Below, in pieces: positions 44,298 through 55,907 of a stretch of 64,000 nucleotides of DNA. The stretch lies in contig NZ_QKMR01000021.1 in NCBI RefSeq assembly GCF_003208175.1, positions 1-64,000 on the forward strand, read 5' to 3'. Numbering within the stretch: position 1 is the stretch's first letter; each line of letters opens with the position of its first letter. The position numbers and the translations under genes were made by a program. Under the pieces are notes generated by a model. The model was not told the DNA's origin. It saw only the letters and a list, made by a program, of their open reading frames with translations, and searched no databases. This stretch comes from Ruminiclostridium sufflavum DSM 19573. GTDB lineage: Bacteria > Bacillota > Clostridia > Acetivibrionales > DSM-1351.

Positions 44298-45830
44298 ATG
44301 CCAGAAGATTTAAACAGCCTGTTTACTAAGAATTTGTTGCACTATCAGAAGGAGCTTAGTGATTCAATATCGTTTTATTGTACATTAGGTGGTTTTGCGG
44401 GAGTGGCTTTTTATGCAGTTATGAAGCTTGTAGGCATAATGCCGATATTCGAATGGATGAATTTACTCTATTTTTCCTTGCCTATAATCTTTAATGTTAC
44501 TCTGATGTTTATATCCAATCAAATTTTAAAAAGGAGAGATATAGCAACATATGTAAATATCTACAAATATATTATTGTAACCGTTGCATGTATAAATGAC
44601 ATTGCAATATCAATTTTTATTCCATACAGAGATGCATGGGGAGTAATTATATTGATATTCTTTGTGGCAGCCTTTTACCTTGATAAAAAAGTTGTATTGT
44701 ATGGCATAGCTTTCAGTTCGGCGATAAGTATTGTTACATTTTATATTAACACATGCCCGGAAGAATTAAGCCTGTCAATCGGAGATTTAACTACAAGAAT
44801 ACAAATGGTAGGATTCGGCGGTGTCGCTGCATTTATAAGTGCATGTATGGGTAAAAAGCTTCTTTATAGATCCTGCCAGAATGAGTTCAATGTAAGTAAA
44901 TCGCTTAATGACCTTCAAACTGTTGTAGCTAAGGTAAAGGAGGTATCCAATACCCTTTCGGATTCCAGCGGCTTGATTACACAGCTTGCATCTCAGCAGC
45001 AGGAAGCAGCAGAAATAACTGCTGTCAATACATCAGATATTCTTACAGGTGCCGTAAATACTTCTGAAAGCGTAAAGGAAGCAACGGAGCTTATATCACA
45101 GCTTGTTCAGGGAACTAAGCATATGAAGGAAGATACTATCAGTGTTATAAACAACTCGGAAGAGCTTAAAAATGTCGCAGGGAAGGGCCGTAATTCCATT
45201 GATGACGCTGTTGAAAAAATAATGAAAATTAAGGAAAGTGCCACTGCAACATATGCAAGTGCAAAGGAGCTTGATATAAAGGCTCAGAAGATTGACAAAA
45301 TAGTGGCATGTATTCAGGGGATTTCAAAACAGACAAATCTGCTGTCACTCAATGCGACAATTGAAGCTGCAAGAGCGGGAGAATACGGCAAAGGCTTTGC
45401 CGTTGTTGCAGGTGAGATAGGAAAGCTTGCCGATCAGAGCCAAAGGTCGCTGGATGATATAACAAAGAATCTCAGGGATATATTTCAACATGAAAACAAG
45501 GTGGATGACTTGGTATCGAATGTTGAGGAAGGCGTTGAAATAATCAATATGTCGAGAGAGTACTACCAAAATATAATTGATGCGTTAAGTACAACCATTC
45601 ATTCACTTCTGAATATTAAAGATGTATCGGAGCAGCAGCTTTTACATACCGAGATGGTCAATAGTTTTATAGTTGAGGTTGAAAATGCCACAGTTATGAC
45701 CACTCAGAATATAGAGGCTACCACTGCTTCAACAGAGGAAGCATTTGCCTCAAGTGAGGAATTATTTACTTCTGCACGTGCTCTTAATGACATTGCAAAG
45801 GAAATAAATGAGATGATACTAAAAATTTAA
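44298..45830 (+). CDS. Methyl-accepting chemotaxis protein with multi-span membrane domain
   Basis: 510 aa. Residues 20-190 contain about six hydrophobic segments, so the sensor is a polytopic membrane domain and not a periplasmic Cache or four-helix domain. No HAMP domain is evident. The C-terminal half is a coiled-coil signalling domain with the tip motif [15 protein letters not shown], then [20 protein letters not shown]. The ligand may be membrane-borne or redox-related, but that is speculative. AAGGAG lies 11 nt before ATG 44298. The hydrolase gene follows closely. Confidence 0.87.
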   Translation: MPEDLNSLFTKNLLHYQKELSDSISFYCTLGGFAGVAFYAVMKLVGIMPIFEWMNLLYFSLPIIFNVTLMFISNQILKRRDIATYVNIYKYIIVTVACINDIAISIFIPYRDAWGVIILIFFVAAFYLDKKVVLYGIAFSSAISIVTFYINTCPEELSLSIGDLTTRIQMVGFGGVAAFISACMGKKLLYRSCQNEFNVSKSLNDLQTVVAKVKEVSNTLSDSSGLITQLASQQQEAAEITAVNTSDILTGAVNTSESVKEATELISQLVQGTKHMKEDTISVINNSEELKNVAGKGRNSIDDAVEKIMKIKESATATYASAKELDIKAQKIDKIVACIQGISKQTNLLSLNATIEAARAGEYGKGFAVVAGEIGKLADQSQRSLDDITKNLRDIFQHENKVDDLVSNVEEGVEIINMSREYYQNIIDALSTTIHSLLNIKDVSEQQLLHTEMVNSFIVEVENATVMTTQNIEATTASTEEAFASSEELFTSARALNDIAKEINEMILKI

Positions 45831-45848
45831 GATTGGAGAGTGTTTGAT

Positions 45849-46763
45849 ATGAGTTATGAGACAGAGTATTCTCAATTTGTAGATTCAAATGAGCCCTTGA
45901 ACACTTTGCAGGAAAAGGATTGGGCTTTTTATGGGCAGTGTGCGGTTACATATACGTATCTGTATGCTTTGCCGGACCCAAACCGTAAGGATTATTTTGC
46001 AAGACCGTATGCGGATAATCCGTTACAAAGGCTTGATATTCATTACCTGAAAAAGCTGCATAACAAGAAAAGACCTGTAATCTTCTTTATACATGGCGGA
46101 GGATGGACAACTGAAGATAAGAGCAATACAAGATTTTACGCACTTGAATGGATAAAGAGAGGATATACAGTTGTTTCAATTAATTACAGGCTTGCTCCGA
46201 ATGTTATTCATCCTTTGCAGATAGAGGACTGTGCACTGGCTTTAAAATGGGTTATTGACAATATTGAAGATTATGGCGGCGATTCGAACAAGATAGCATT
46301 AATAGGGCATTCTGCAGGTGCCCATTTAGCTGCGCTTCTTGTTACCGACAGAAAGTGGCATGAGAAATTTGATATTGATATAAAGAAAGTTAAGTGCTGG
46401 ATACCTGTAAGCGGCATATATGATTTTAATTTGAAGGAGAATTATTTGCAGCCTCTTTTGGAATCATCTATAATGGCAATGCTTGGTGATGCAGATAAAA
46501 AGGATTGCTCACCTATTTCCCATGTGACGGGAAAAGAGCCGCCTTGTCTTATATTGCACGGAGGAGATGATTGGCTTGTTCCTCGCTTGAATTCTATTAA
46601 TATGCATTACAAGCTTATAGGAAAAGGGGCTAAAAATGCACAGATTAAAATTGTACCCGGATATTGGCATTGCAATATGATGCTTGGGTATGACAAAGAA
46701 GGACATAAGCCGGCTGAAATAATAAATGCATATCTTGCAGAGATGTTACCTGTAAATATATAA
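45849..46763 (+). CDS. Alpha/beta hydrolase of the HSL/esterase family
   Basis: 304 aa. The oxyanion motif HGGGW is near residue 86, the nucleophile Ser is in GHSAG near 154, the Asp is probably in LHGGDDWLV and the His in PGYWH. Cytosolic, likely acting on small acyl esters. GGAG lies nine bases before ATG 45849. It follows the chemoreceptor by 18 nt and may share its transcript. The first 60 residues are less conserved. Confidence 0.85.
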   Translation: MSYETEYSQFVDSNEPLNTLQEKDWAFYGQCAVTYTYLYALPDPNRKDYFARPYADNPLQRLDIHYLKKLHNKKRPVIFFIHGGGWTTEDKSNTRFYALEWIKRGYTVVSINYRLAPNVIHPLQIEDCALALKWVIDNIEDYGGDSNKIALIGHSAGAHLAALLVTDRKWHEKFDIDIKKVKCWIPVSGIYDFNLKENYLQPLLESSIMAMLGDADKKDCSPISHVTGKEPPCLILHGGDDWLVPRLNSINMHYKLIGKGAKNAQIKIVPGYWHCNMMLGYDKEGHKPAEIINAYLAEMLPVNI

Positions 46764-46788
46764 GATGTTGAATTTTATTTAATAAATT

Positions 46789-46851
46789 AATAAAACCTGT
46801 ATTAGTAAAATAGATTTATATGAATTAATTGTGCTAATACAGGTTTTATTT
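46789..46851. terminator. Terminator between convergent hydrolase genes
   Basis: AATAAAACCTGTATTAG / CTAATACAGGTTTTATT, 17-bp perfect stem with a long AT-rich loop. It suits both convergent genes. Confidence 0.8.
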
Positions 46852-46950
46852 GTAAGTGTCATTGCTCATAAATATGGGAAACAAGATAATTTGAAAAGTT
46901 TATCATGAGTTTATTAAAATATTATCTTATAGCATATATAAAATATATCC

Positions 46951-47844
46951 TTATGCGGCAATAGTCTTTTTCTCTTTGCCTTCTTCCGCTGTAGCAACTT
47001 CTAATGAATTTATGTAATCAATAACCATTTGATTAAACTCTTTTGCCTTTTGGAAAATGAAAACATGTCCTGCCCCTTTAATAATCTTAAATTCAGAATT
47101 TATAAATTTTTCCTTGAGTTCAAGGGAATCATCATAGAAGCAAAAATCCTTGTTGCCTACAACAATGAGTGATGGAATGTCATATTTACCTAGACATTTA
47201 TAATGATCTCCCCGTACAACAACCTTCCACCACTTTCTGAATTCAGAGCTGCTGATCTTAAGGGTTTCGTTAAGAAAGAATTTTCTCGATTTTTCGTGAG
47301 CTTTTCCCGGAAGCATCATATGTCCCATCATTTTAAGGTAGGTATTTGTCGAGAAAAACTTTAAGAAAACTCTGTCTGCAAAGCTGTTTACAAATTTTGT
47401 GAGATAATTTGTTTTACATATTGGACTGGCAAAAATGCATGAGATAATTCTTTCCGGGAATAATTCGCAAAAGTATTGCTGTATTATTGTACCCAAAGAT
47501 AGACCGCAAATATGTGCTTTTTCGATTTCAAGCTCATCCATAAGCAGTCTTAAATAATTAGCCATAACGCTGACGTCATACTTCTGGTAATCCTCAAGGG
47601 CGGTTGAATTCCCATGACCTGCCAGATCAACATTAAGTACTCTGAAATATTCATTAAAATCTTCCATTTGATTTTTCCAGCATCTTGTGGATCCGGATAT
47701 GCCATGAATTAAAACTAACCAATCTCCATTTGGGTTACCGGAAATCTCATAATAAACTTTCTGGTTTCTGATATCTGCATAGCTTTGCAAGGTTTTTTGC
47801 ATGGAGTCTTCAATTACTTCATACTTCTGCAAATTTTTAACCAT
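46951..47844 (-). CDS. Alpha/beta hydrolase (epoxide hydrolase/esterase-like)
   Basis: 297 aa. It has HGISGSTRCWKNQM (oxyanion region), LAGHGNS, nucleophile Ser in GLSLGT, DIPSLIVVGNKDF (acid region) and GAGHVFIFQK (His). GGAGGAGG lies just before ATG. It is the only gene of this region on the - strand and has its own promoter (47969-47996). Substrate unknown; the 30-residue N-terminal extension is not part of the fold. Confidence 0.83.
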   Translation of the reverse strand: MVKNLQKYEVIEDSMQKTLQSYADIRNQKVYYEISGNPNGDWLVLIHGISGSTRCWKNQMEDFNEYFRVLNVDLAGHGNSTALEDYQKYDVSVMANYLRLLMDELEIEKAHICGLSLGTIIQQYFCELFPERIISCIFASPICKTNYLTKFVNSFADRVFLKFFSTNTYLKMMGHMMLPGKAHEKSRKFFLNETLKISSSEFRKWWKVVVRGDHYKCLGKYDIPSLIVVGNKDFCFYDDSLELKEKFINSEFKIIKGAGHVFIFQKAKEFNQMVIDYINSLEVATAEEGKEKKTIAA

Positions 47845-47968
47845 TTCTAATTCCTCCTCCTGATGTTTGTGTAAGCCTTTACACGGTTAAATAAATTTTT
47901 ACTAAAAATGTAGAAATAATGAGAGTAAATAATTGTATATATTGCATATCATTTCATATCATACTTCT

Positions 47969-48034
47969 ATTATACAACAAATGCATTAAAAGTCAATAGT
48001 TTATTTGACAAAATATATAAATTATTGCTAAAAA
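47969..48034. promoter_or_regulatory. Back-to-back promoters for the hydrolase (-) and pgk (+)
   Basis: Minus: TTGACT (47996-47991), 16-nt spacer, TATAAT (47974-47969). Plus: TTGACA (48005-48010), 18-nt spacer, TAAAAA (48029-48034). The two -35 boxes form GTCAA...TTGAC about a common centre. The remaining 463-nt gap shows no other feature; the pgk leader would be about 270 nt. Confidence 0.55.
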
Positions 48035-48307
48035 TGCTTTCATTATGACAAAAAAAGGCGAAAAATAATATATATGTCGAAAAAGGGTGGGGAAACCTTT
48101 TCGGTAAAAGTACTTAAGCTTTATATGAAGTATTCAAACAATTGTTTTTTTGTTAATTTACTCACAAACTATTGAAATAACTTATAAAAAGAGGTAAAAT
48201 TACTTTGGTTAATTCGGTAGAAATGTGGATAATATACGAATATTAATGACATTTTTCCTAATTTGAGAATCAATTTAATAAATAAAATATATAGGAGTGT
48301 GAAGTTG

Positions 48308-49492
48308 ATGAATAAAAAGACAATTGAAGACATTGACGTTGCAGGTAAAAAAGTAATAGTTAGAGTTGATTTTAATGTACCATTGGATGCAAATGGAAAA
48401 ATAACTGACGACAAGAGAATAGTCGGAGCACTTCCTACTATTAAGTATTTGGTTGACAAGGGTGCAAAGACTATCCTTGTTTCACATTTAGGAAGACCAA
48501 AGGACGGTTTTGAGGACAAATTCAGCATGAAGCCTACAGCTGTCAGATTGGGCGAATTGCTTGGCAAGAATGTAATTATGGCAAAGGATGTTATTGGAGA
48601 GGATGCAAAAGCCAAGGCTGCTGCTTTGCAGTCAGGCGAAGTTCTTATGCTTGAGAATGTAAGATTCCATAAGGAAGAAACTAAAAATAACCCTGATTTT
48701 GCAAAAGAATTGGCAAGCATGGCTGAAATATTCGTGAATGATGCATTCGGTACAGCTCACAGAGCCCATGCTTCAACAGCTGGATTGGCTGATTATTTGC
48801 CGGCTGTTTGCGGATTCCTTATAAAGAAGGAAATCGAAATAATGGGGAAAGCACTTGCAAATCCGGCCAGGCCTTTTGTTGCAATATTAGGCGGTGCAAA
48901 GGTTTCCGATAAAATAGCAGTTATTGAAAACTTAATTGATAAGGTGGATACCTTGATAGTAGGCGGAGGTATGGCGTATACCTTCCTGAAGGCTAAGGGC
49001 TATAATATCGGAACTTCAATTTGCGAGGAAGACAAGATAGAGCTGGCAAAGAGCCTGATGGAAAAAGCAGCGGCAAAGGGTGTGGATTTACTGCTTCCTG
49101 TAGACAATGCAATTGCTAAGGAATTTAATAACGATTCCGAAAAGAAGATTGTTGCATCAAATGAAATGCTTGACGGATGGATGGGTATGGATATCGGCCC
49201 TGCAACTATTGAAAAGTATGCAGGTACTATAAAGAATGCAAAAACTGTTATTTGGAACGGGCCTATGGGAGTTTTTGAATTCTCTAATTTTGCAACAGGT
49301 ACAAAGGAAGTTGCAAAGGCTTTGGCGGAATCAGGCTCAATTTCCATAGTCGGAGGCGGAGATTCGGCTGCGGCAGTTGAACAATTGGGATTTGCCGATA
49401 AAATCACTCATATTTCAACCGGCGGAGGAGCTTCATTAGAATTCTTAGAAGGAAAGGTTCTTCCGGGTATAGATGTTCTTATGAGTAAATAG
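48308..49492 (+). CDS. pgk: Phosphoglycerate kinase
   Basis: 394 aa, usual length. Start with RVDFNVP, then [25 protein letters not shown]-type motif and, near the C-terminus, [13 protein letters not shown]. It makes ATP from 1,3-bisphosphoglycerate. ATG 48308 follows AGGAGTGTGAAGTTG; the frame is open 15 codons upstream. tpiA follows 76 nt later with no terminator, and gpmI after that, consistent with one glycolytic operon. Confidence 0.95.
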   Translation: MNKKTIEDIDVAGKKVIVRVDFNVPLDANGKITDDKRIVGALPTIKYLVDKGAKTILVSHLGRPKDGFEDKFSMKPTAVRLGELLGKNVIMAKDVIGEDAKAKAAALQSGEVLMLENVRFHKEETKNNPDFAKELASMAEIFVNDAFGTAHRAHASTAGLADYLPAVCGFLIKKEIEIMGKALANPARPFVAILGGAKVSDKIAVIENLIDKVDTLIVGGGMAYTFLKAKGYNIGTSICEEDKIELAKSLMEKAAAKGVDLLLPVDNAIAKEFNNDSEKKIVASNEMLDGWMGMDIGPATIEKYAGTIKNAKTVIWNGPMGVFEFSNFATGTKEVAKALAESGSISIVGGGDSAAAVEQLGFADKITHISTGGGASLEFLEGKVLPGIDVLMSK

Positions 49493-49568
49493 TATAAAAC
49501 TTTTTGAGCAGATATCTTCGAAGAATACTGTAGAAAAAGCTAATTAATATAAAAGGAGTAATATTAAA

Positions 49569-50321
49569 ATGAGTAAAAGAAGAACTATTGCGGCAGGTAA
49601 TTGGAAAATGAACAAAACTGCATCAGAGGCGGTTGAATTTGTAAATGCGTTAAAGGCAAAGGTTGCAGATACTGCATCAGAAGTAGTTGTTGGTGTTCCG
49701 TTTGTGTGCCTGCCAGGAGTTGTGGCAGCGGCAAAGGGTTCAAATATAAAGGTTGCGGCACAGAATATGCATTGGGAAGAGAGCGGAGCATTTACCGGTG
49801 AGGTTTCAGGACAAATGCTTGCAGATTTGGGCGTTGACTATGTAATAATCGGACACTCTGAGAGAAGAGAGTATTTCGGAGAAACAAATGAAACAGTTAA
49901 TAAAAAGGCTCATGCTGTATTCAAGCATGGAATGACTCCCATCATATGCTGCGGTGAAACATTAACGCAAAGAGAGCAGGGAGTTACTGCGGATCACGTT
50001 AGGTATCAGATCAAGGTTGCACTACTTGGTCTTACAGCTGAACAGGTTAAGCAGGCTGTAATTGCATATGAACCAATCTGGGCTATCGGAACAGGGAAAA
50101 CTGCTACTAACGAGCAGGCAAATGAGGTTTGTGCTATTATAAGAAATACTGTAAAGGAGCTTTACGGGGAGGAAGTATCAAATGCTGCAAGAATTCAATA
50201 CGGCGGAAGCGTAAATGCTAAAAATGCAGCAGACCTGTTTGCTATGTCGGATATTGACGGCGGTTTGGTTGGCGGAGCAAGCCTTAAGGTTGATGATTTC
50301 ACAGTTATAGCTAAGGCATAA
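49569..50321 (+). CDS. tpiA: Triose-phosphate isomerase
   Basis: 250 aa. N-terminal [10 protein letters not shown] with the catalytic Lys, IIGHSERRE with the catalytic His and [11 protein letters not shown] with the catalytic Glu. C-terminal GGSV and GGLVGGASL bind phosphate. It interconverts dihydroxyacetone phosphate and glyceraldehyde-3-phosphate. AAAGGAG precedes ATG. Two hairpins lie in the following 250 nt before gpmI. Confidence 0.95.
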   Translation: MSKRRTIAAGNWKMNKTASEAVEFVNALKAKVADTASEVVVGVPFVCLPGVVAAAKGSNIKVAAQNMHWEESGAFTGEVSGQMLADLGVDYVIIGHSERREYFGETNETVNKKAHAVFKHGMTPIICCGETLTQREQGVTADHVRYQIKVALLGLTAEQVKQAVIAYEPIWAIGTGKTATNEQANEVCAIIRNTVKELYGEEVSNAARIQYGGSVNAKNAADLFAMSDIDGGLVGGASLKVDDFTVIAKA

Positions 50322-50324
50322 TAA

Positions 50325-50355
50325 AGAGTATAAATCTCCGGGAGATTTATACTCT
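50325..50355 (+). other. Perfect 15-bp hairpin after tpiA
   Basis: AGAGTATAAATCTCC and GGAGATTTATACTCT flank a single G. No T-run follows, so it may be an mRNA processing or stability element and not a simple terminator. Confidence 0.6.
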
Positions 50356-50476
50356 CTTGGAAATTTTAAAAATCGAAATTTCTCAGAGATTTTATAATAA
50401 CATAAGCAATGGCAGCTTGCGTTGTTTGTCAAGGTGAGATTTTACTAAAATAAGAATTAATTATATGTTGAATATA

Positions 50477-50506
50477 TTGACCCTCCGGCAGACTCTGGGG
50501 GGTCAA
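50477..50506 (+). other. GC-rich hairpin before gpmI
   Basis: TTGACCCTCC pairs with GGGGGGTCAA (one G-T pair, 10-nt loop), 65 nt before the gpmI start. Confidence 0.5.
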
Positions 50507-50570
50507 CTTGTATATTTGCTTTTAAAGTGTGCTTATAGGACAAGTGATGTCAATTATGAAGGAGAAAAAT

Positions 50571-52106
50571 ATGGATAAAAAATTAGTAATGTTAATGATT
50601 CTCGATGGCTTCGGAAATAATCCCAAGACCGAAGGGAATGCTATTTATGCGGCAAATAAACCAAATCTTGATAGCTATATGGCAAAGTACCCTAATACAA
50701 TTGTTCATACAAGCGGTATGGACGTGGGGCTTCCGGACGGACAGATGGGAAATTCCGAGGTGGGGCATACAAATATAGGTGCGGGAAGAATAGTTTATCA
50801 GGAGTTGACCAGAATAACCAAGTCTATTATAGATGGAGATTTTTTTGCAAAAGAGGAATTCTTAAAAGCAGTTGAAAACTGTAAGAAAAATAATTCAAAG
50901 CTTCATTTAATCGGACTTTTATCTGGCGGGGGAGTACACAGCCATAATACACATTTGTATGCCTTGGTTGAAATGGCAAAGAGACATGGCTTGAAGGATG
51001 TATTTGTCCATTGCTTTTTTGATGGCAGAGATGTTCCGCCTGATAGCTCTAAGATGTATACCGAAGAATTAGAGGCAAAGCTTGCTGAAATTGGGGTTGG
51101 AAAGATTGCATCGGTAATGGGCCGGTATTATGCTATGGATAGAGATAACCGCTGGGAAAGGGTGCAGCTTGCTTATGATGTGATGGTGCTTGGAAAGGGC
51201 CTTGCTGCAAATTCAGCAGTAGAAGCAGTAGAGGCATCTTTTGCCCGTGAAGAGTATGACGAGTTTGTTAAGCCTACTGCTGTTCTTGAAAACGGAAAGC
51301 CTGTCGCTGCAATAAGTGCAAACGATTCAATTATATTCTTTAATTTCAGGCCTGATAGAGCAAGAGAAATAACAAGAACATTTGTGGATCCTGAATTTAA
51401 AGGTTTTGAGAGAGCAAAGGGCTTCTTCCCTTTACATTTTGTTTGCATGACCCAGTATGATAAGTCAATGCCGAATGTATCGGTTGCCTTTAAGCCTCAG
51501 ACCTTGGAAAATACTTTTGGAGAATATATCAGCAAGCTTGGTTACAGGCAGTTGAGAATTGCTGAAACAGAGAAGTATGCTCATGTAACCTTCTTCTTTA
51601 ATGGTGGAGTTGAAGCTCAGTATGAAGGTGAGGACAGAGCCTTGATCCCTTCGCCGAAGGTTGCTACTTATGACCTCAAGCCTGAAATGAGTGCTTATGA
51701 GGTTGCTGAAGAGGCTGTAAAGAGAATAAATTCAAAGGAATATGATGTAATTATATTAAACTTTGCAAACTGCGATATGGTTGGACATACCGGAGTTTTT
51801 GAAGCGGCAAAGACAGCCGTGGAAGCAGTTGATGAATGCGTAGGCAAGGTAATCGAGGCTGTATCGGCTCAGGGAGGAGTAGCTTTTATAACCGCTGACC
51901 ATGGAAATGCAGAGCAGATGATAGATTATGAAAATGGAGGAGCCTTTACAGCTCACACTACGAATGTAGTCCCGCTGATTGGAATAGGCTTGGGCAATTC
52001 CGGGTTAAAGGAAGGAAAGCTTGCAGACTTGGCTCCTACCATGCTGGATATAATGGGTGTGGAAAAACCTGCGGAAATGACAGGAAGCTCACTGCTAAAA
52101 AAATAA
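50571..52106 (+). CDS. gpmI: 2,3-bisphosphoglycerate-independent phosphoglycerate mutase
   Basis: 511 aa, normal for GpmI. Alkaline-phosphatase fold with metal motif MLMILDGFG at the start, the catalytic serine in MGNSEVGH, the FNFRPDRAREI segment, and C-terminal metal ligands in NCDMVGHTG and ADHGNAEQM. It interconverts 3- and 2-phosphoglycerate and uses manganese. AAGGAG precedes ATG 50571; the frame is open 14 codons upstream. A terminator follows. Confidence 0.95.
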   Translation: MDKKLVMLMILDGFGNNPKTEGNAIYAANKPNLDSYMAKYPNTIVHTSGMDVGLPDGQMGNSEVGHTNIGAGRIVYQELTRITKSIIDGDFFAKEEFLKAVENCKKNNSKLHLIGLLSGGGVHSHNTHLYALVEMAKRHGLKDVFVHCFFDGRDVPPDSSKMYTEELEAKLAEIGVGKIASVMGRYYAMDRDNRWERVQLAYDVMVLGKGLAANSAVEAVEASFAREEYDEFVKPTAVLENGKPVAAISANDSIIFFNFRPDRAREITRTFVDPEFKGFERAKGFFPLHFVCMTQYDKSMPNVSVAFKPQTLENTFGEYISKLGYRQLRIAETEKYAHVTFFFNGGVEAQYEGEDRALIPSPKVATYDLKPEMSAYEVAEEAVKRINSKEYDVIILNFANCDMVGHTGVFEAAKTAVEAVDECVGKVIEAVSAQGGVAFITADHGNAEQMIDYENGGAFTAHTTNVVPLIGIGLGNSGLKEGKLADLAPTMLDIMGVEKPAEMTGSSLLKK

Positions 52107-52147
52107 ATCGTAGGTGTTTTTATATTCCTCAAACACAGGCTATAAGT

Positions 52148-52193
52148 AAAACAGCCATCTTGTTCAGAGCTTGAGCAGGGTGGCTGTTTATTT
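52148..52193 (+). terminator. Terminator after gpmI
   Basis: AAACAGCCA / TGGCTGTTT with a long loop, then ATTT. Confidence 0.75.
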
Positions 52194-52267
52194 CCTTAAA
52201 AAAGGATTAAAAATACATTTATAGAATTAACTGGTATAAAGGCGCGATACGGGAGGATAGGCATATA

Positions 52268-53308
52268 ATGAAAAAACCTTCAAGATTTATATTACATATT
52301 AAGCGGATATCCAGAAAATATAAAAAGCTTGGAAATCTTATTGTGTATATTTATAGGATTTTGAAATCTTCATATATAAGAACCTTCGTAAACTTTACCT
52401 TTACTACGGTATTGACTATTCAAATGAAATTGGCGGATTTCGAAACCTATAAATTAAATCAGGAGGAATTTTATCAGGATAAGTGGCATATACTAATAAC
52501 ATGTGTATTTATCGTGCTGTACAATTGGGCAACAATACTGATTGATAATTACCAGAAATACCAGGAAAAGATTATTAAATGTGTAAAGGAAATTGTGAAC
52601 AGGGAAACAGTAATAAATGATACAATCGGTAAAAAGCTGTATGAAATTACAAAATGTATTTCTGCAAAATCCAGCTCCATTCCTGTGAAATCTGATTTCG
52701 TGAATTTCAGCTATCAGGACGTGGCGGCTCTGGTGTGCCACAATATTTATGATGCTATTAAGGTGTCTACAGAAAAGGATTCCCATCAGGTTTCTTTAAT
52801 GCAGCGGTTTAAAGAGAAAAAAACAGGGGTAGAATATATAAAGATGATTAGCTATGGAAATGCCAATCAAATAACACCGAGTATATTTGATAAACATTTT
52901 TATCTTGACTATGACCAGAATTATTTTCATGTGAAAATATTTAATGAAAACCAAAATAATATTTTCATATTAAAAAACGCCGAAGAAATAAAAAAACATT
53001 TTGTATACGGAAAGAGATCAAATGAGGATGAAATTGTACAATACATAGCAATACCTGTGGTATGCGAAAACGAAGGCATAGTATCGCTGCTGCAAATAGA
53101 AATAAAGGAAAACATGCTTATTGGACGGACGAAAGAGGAAATAAGAGAATTCGTTAAGCCATTTATGGCATATATACATGTGCTTACCGTAAGCTATTAT
53201 CAAGAAGAGCTATTTAAGGTATTAGCTAAAAAATTTGATATTTTGAAAAAAAGCAAAGACAGAAAAAAAAGCTTTATAGAAGGGATGAGCAAATATGAAC
53301 AGCATTAG
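52268..53308 (+). CDS. Unknown membrane protein with cytosolic GAF-like region
   Basis: 346 aa. The N-terminus is very basic (IKRISRKYKKLG). Two hydrophobic segments follow (about 38-58 and 74-93), then a coiled stretch and a cytosolic region of about 210 residues. The part around 255-290 (VQYIAIPVVCENEGIVSLLQIEI) has the alternation of a GAF-type domain, a suggestion only. I recognise no family. GGGAGG precedes ATG. It overlaps the next small gene by 14 nt, so the two form a pair. They separate gpmI from eno, which are usually adjacent. Confidence 0.7.
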   Translation: MKKPSRFILHIKRISRKYKKLGNLIVYIYRILKSSYIRTFVNFTFTTVLTIQMKLADFETYKLNQEEFYQDKWHILITCVFIVLYNWATILIDNYQKYQEKIIKCVKEIVNRETVINDTIGKKLYEITKCISAKSSSIPVKSDFVNFSYQDVAALVCHNIYDAIKVSTEKDSHQVSLMQRFKEKKTGVEYIKMISYGNANQITPSIFDKHFYLDYDQNYFHVKIFNENQNNIFILKNAEEIKKHFVYGKRSNEDEIVQYIAIPVVCENEGIVSLLQIEIKENMLIGRTKEEIREFVKPFMAYIHVLTVSYYQEELFKVLAKKFDILKKSKDRKKSFIEGMSKYEQH

Positions 53309-53495
53309 GGGGAAATTAATACTTATACAACCCCAAAAGAATATTGAGTTTAAATATGCCGAGCTGAATTTTATTCCTGAGGACACCGATTTTATTCAGG
53401 ATCATAGGACATTTGAAGATAGAAGACAGCAGCTGATAGATGAATATGAAAAAGAACTGCGGAATTTCAGAAATAATACTATGAGGATTATATAG
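53295..53495 (+). CDS. Small charged protein paired with the membrane protein
   Basis: 66 aa, soluble, with a C-terminal half rich in Glu, Arg and Gln (EDRRQQLIDEYEKELRNF) that should be a helix or coiled coil. Its start lies inside the end of the preceding gene, which argues for translation coupling and a common function. No recognised family. Confidence 0.6.
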   Translation: MNSIRGKLILIQPQKNIEFKYAELNFIPEDTDFIQDHRTFEDRRQQLIDEYEKELRNFRNNTMRII

Positions 53496-53572
53496 GAAGA
53501 GATACTTGTTAAAAGCTCTCGGGATAATATCTGAGAGCATGCTTTTATACGGTTTTTGCAGTACCTGTATGT

Positions 53573-53582
53573 AATTGACTAA
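53573..53582 (+). repeat. R1 right terminus, minimal
   Basis: GTAATTGACT only. The gap from here to eno (53868) is AT-rich, with a second R1-like piece at 53693. Confidence 0.35.
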
Positions 53583-53692
53583 ATTGCATATAATATAATA
53601 GCATTAATAATGGCCGATTATCGCTGCGTTATAAAAATAGTGATATTTATAAATATATATTGGCAAAATATAAATGTTATAATATTATAATA

Positions 53693-53725
53693 GTTAATTA
53701 CTATTGCCTGAAAAACGGCATACAT
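53693..53725 (-). repeat. R1 right-end fragment, reverse
   Basis: On the - strand it reads CGTTTTTCAGGCAATAG then TAATTAACT, close to the R1 right end. The following TTTTTTAGGTGAAC and AGCTTTTAAGC also resemble the R1 interior near 55330. Confidence 0.4.
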
Positions 53726-53855
53726 TGTTTTTTAGGTGAACTGAGCTTTTAAGCGGACTGCTTTATGCAGTTTGGGCTTGACAATACAAATAAAATCAGA
53801 AGCTATTTACAAAGACCATATTGTAATGATATTCTGAAAACGAAAAATACCTTGA

Positions 53856-55166
<1,311 letters not shown>

Positions 55167-55227
55167 TAATCTTAATGCTAATATTAAATATATATTTCCC
55201 GAAAAGTAAATTTTATATAAAATGCAT

Positions 55228-55256
55228 AAAAAACAGGTCGATAGGCTTGTTTTTTG
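55228..55256 (+). terminator. Terminator after eno
   Basis: AAAAAACAGG / CTTGTTTTTT with one wobble pair and an 8-base loop. Confidence 0.7.
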
Positions 55257-55283
55257 TGTATTTATATGCTACAATTTTACCAA

Positions 55284-55464
55284 AGTCAATTACGATTGAA
55301 AGTCTTCGCGACGATGGAGTATCGTCTTTTTAGGTGAGCATTTCTTTCAAGCTGGCTTACAACGCAGCTTGGGCTTTATACTTCAGGAGGTTAGCCTCAA
55401 AATCCAAGCTATATCGTCCCATGTAATTGAGGCGGTATAATCGGAAACGATAGTAGTTGACTTT
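55284..55464 (+). repeat. R1 repeat, longest copy, upstream of secG
   Basis: About 181 nt from AGTCAATTACGATTG to CGATAGTAGTTGACT. It has the palindrome GACGATGGAGTATCGTC, TTTTTAGG and AGGAGGTTAGCC as in the reference copy, plus an extra internal stretch. It ends 25 nt before the secG start, so it forms the leader. Confidence 0.65.
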
Positions 55465-55489
55465 GTCTATTTTAGGAGGTGTTTTTATT

Positions 55490-55735
55490 TTGGTAACTGC
55501 AAAGTGGATTGTTAATATAGTACACATTCTTCTTGCTCTTTCGCTTATAGTAATTGTTTTACTTCAGTCCGGAAAGCAAGCCGGTTTATCTGGTTCTATC
55601 GCAGGCGGAGCTGAGACTTTCTTTGGAAAAAATAAGGGCCGAACAGTTGACGCATTACTTTCAAAGTACACCGCTGTTGCTGCAATTGCATTTTTGGCAA
55701 CTTCAGTCGCTCTCTTCATTTTAATGGAGTATTAA
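55490..55735 (+). CDS. secG: Protein-export membrane protein SecG
   Basis: 81 aa, two hydrophobic segments (about 5-25 and 58-80) joined by the SecG loop LLQSGKQAGLSGSIAGGAETFFGKNKG. It assists SecYEG. TTG 55490 is chosen since GGAGGTG lies eight bases upstream; the frame continues further but without a ribosome site. eno-secG-rnr is a common gene order, here separated by accessory genes. Confidence 0.88.
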   Translation: MVTAKWIVNIVHILLALSLIVIVLLQSGKQAGLSGSIAGGAETFFGKNKGRTVDALLSKYTAVAAIAFLATSVALFILMEY

Positions 55736-55763
55736 GATTACTTGGCAAGTTTTTAGAAATGTG

Positions 55764-55799
55764 AGCCCAGGAGTACTCAACGTGCACTTGGGCTTTTTG
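55764..55799 (+). terminator. Terminator after secG
   Basis: AGCCCA / TGGGCT with a 19-nt loop, followed by TTTTGTT. Confidence 0.7.
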
Positions 55800-55907
55800 T
55801 TGCAGGTTATTGTATTACCAGCCAATTGAGTGAAAGCCTTTAAGCCGGCTTTTAATGGGATTGGATTTGAATTTGATATAGGCGGACAGTTCAAGGGAGG
55901 AAACATT

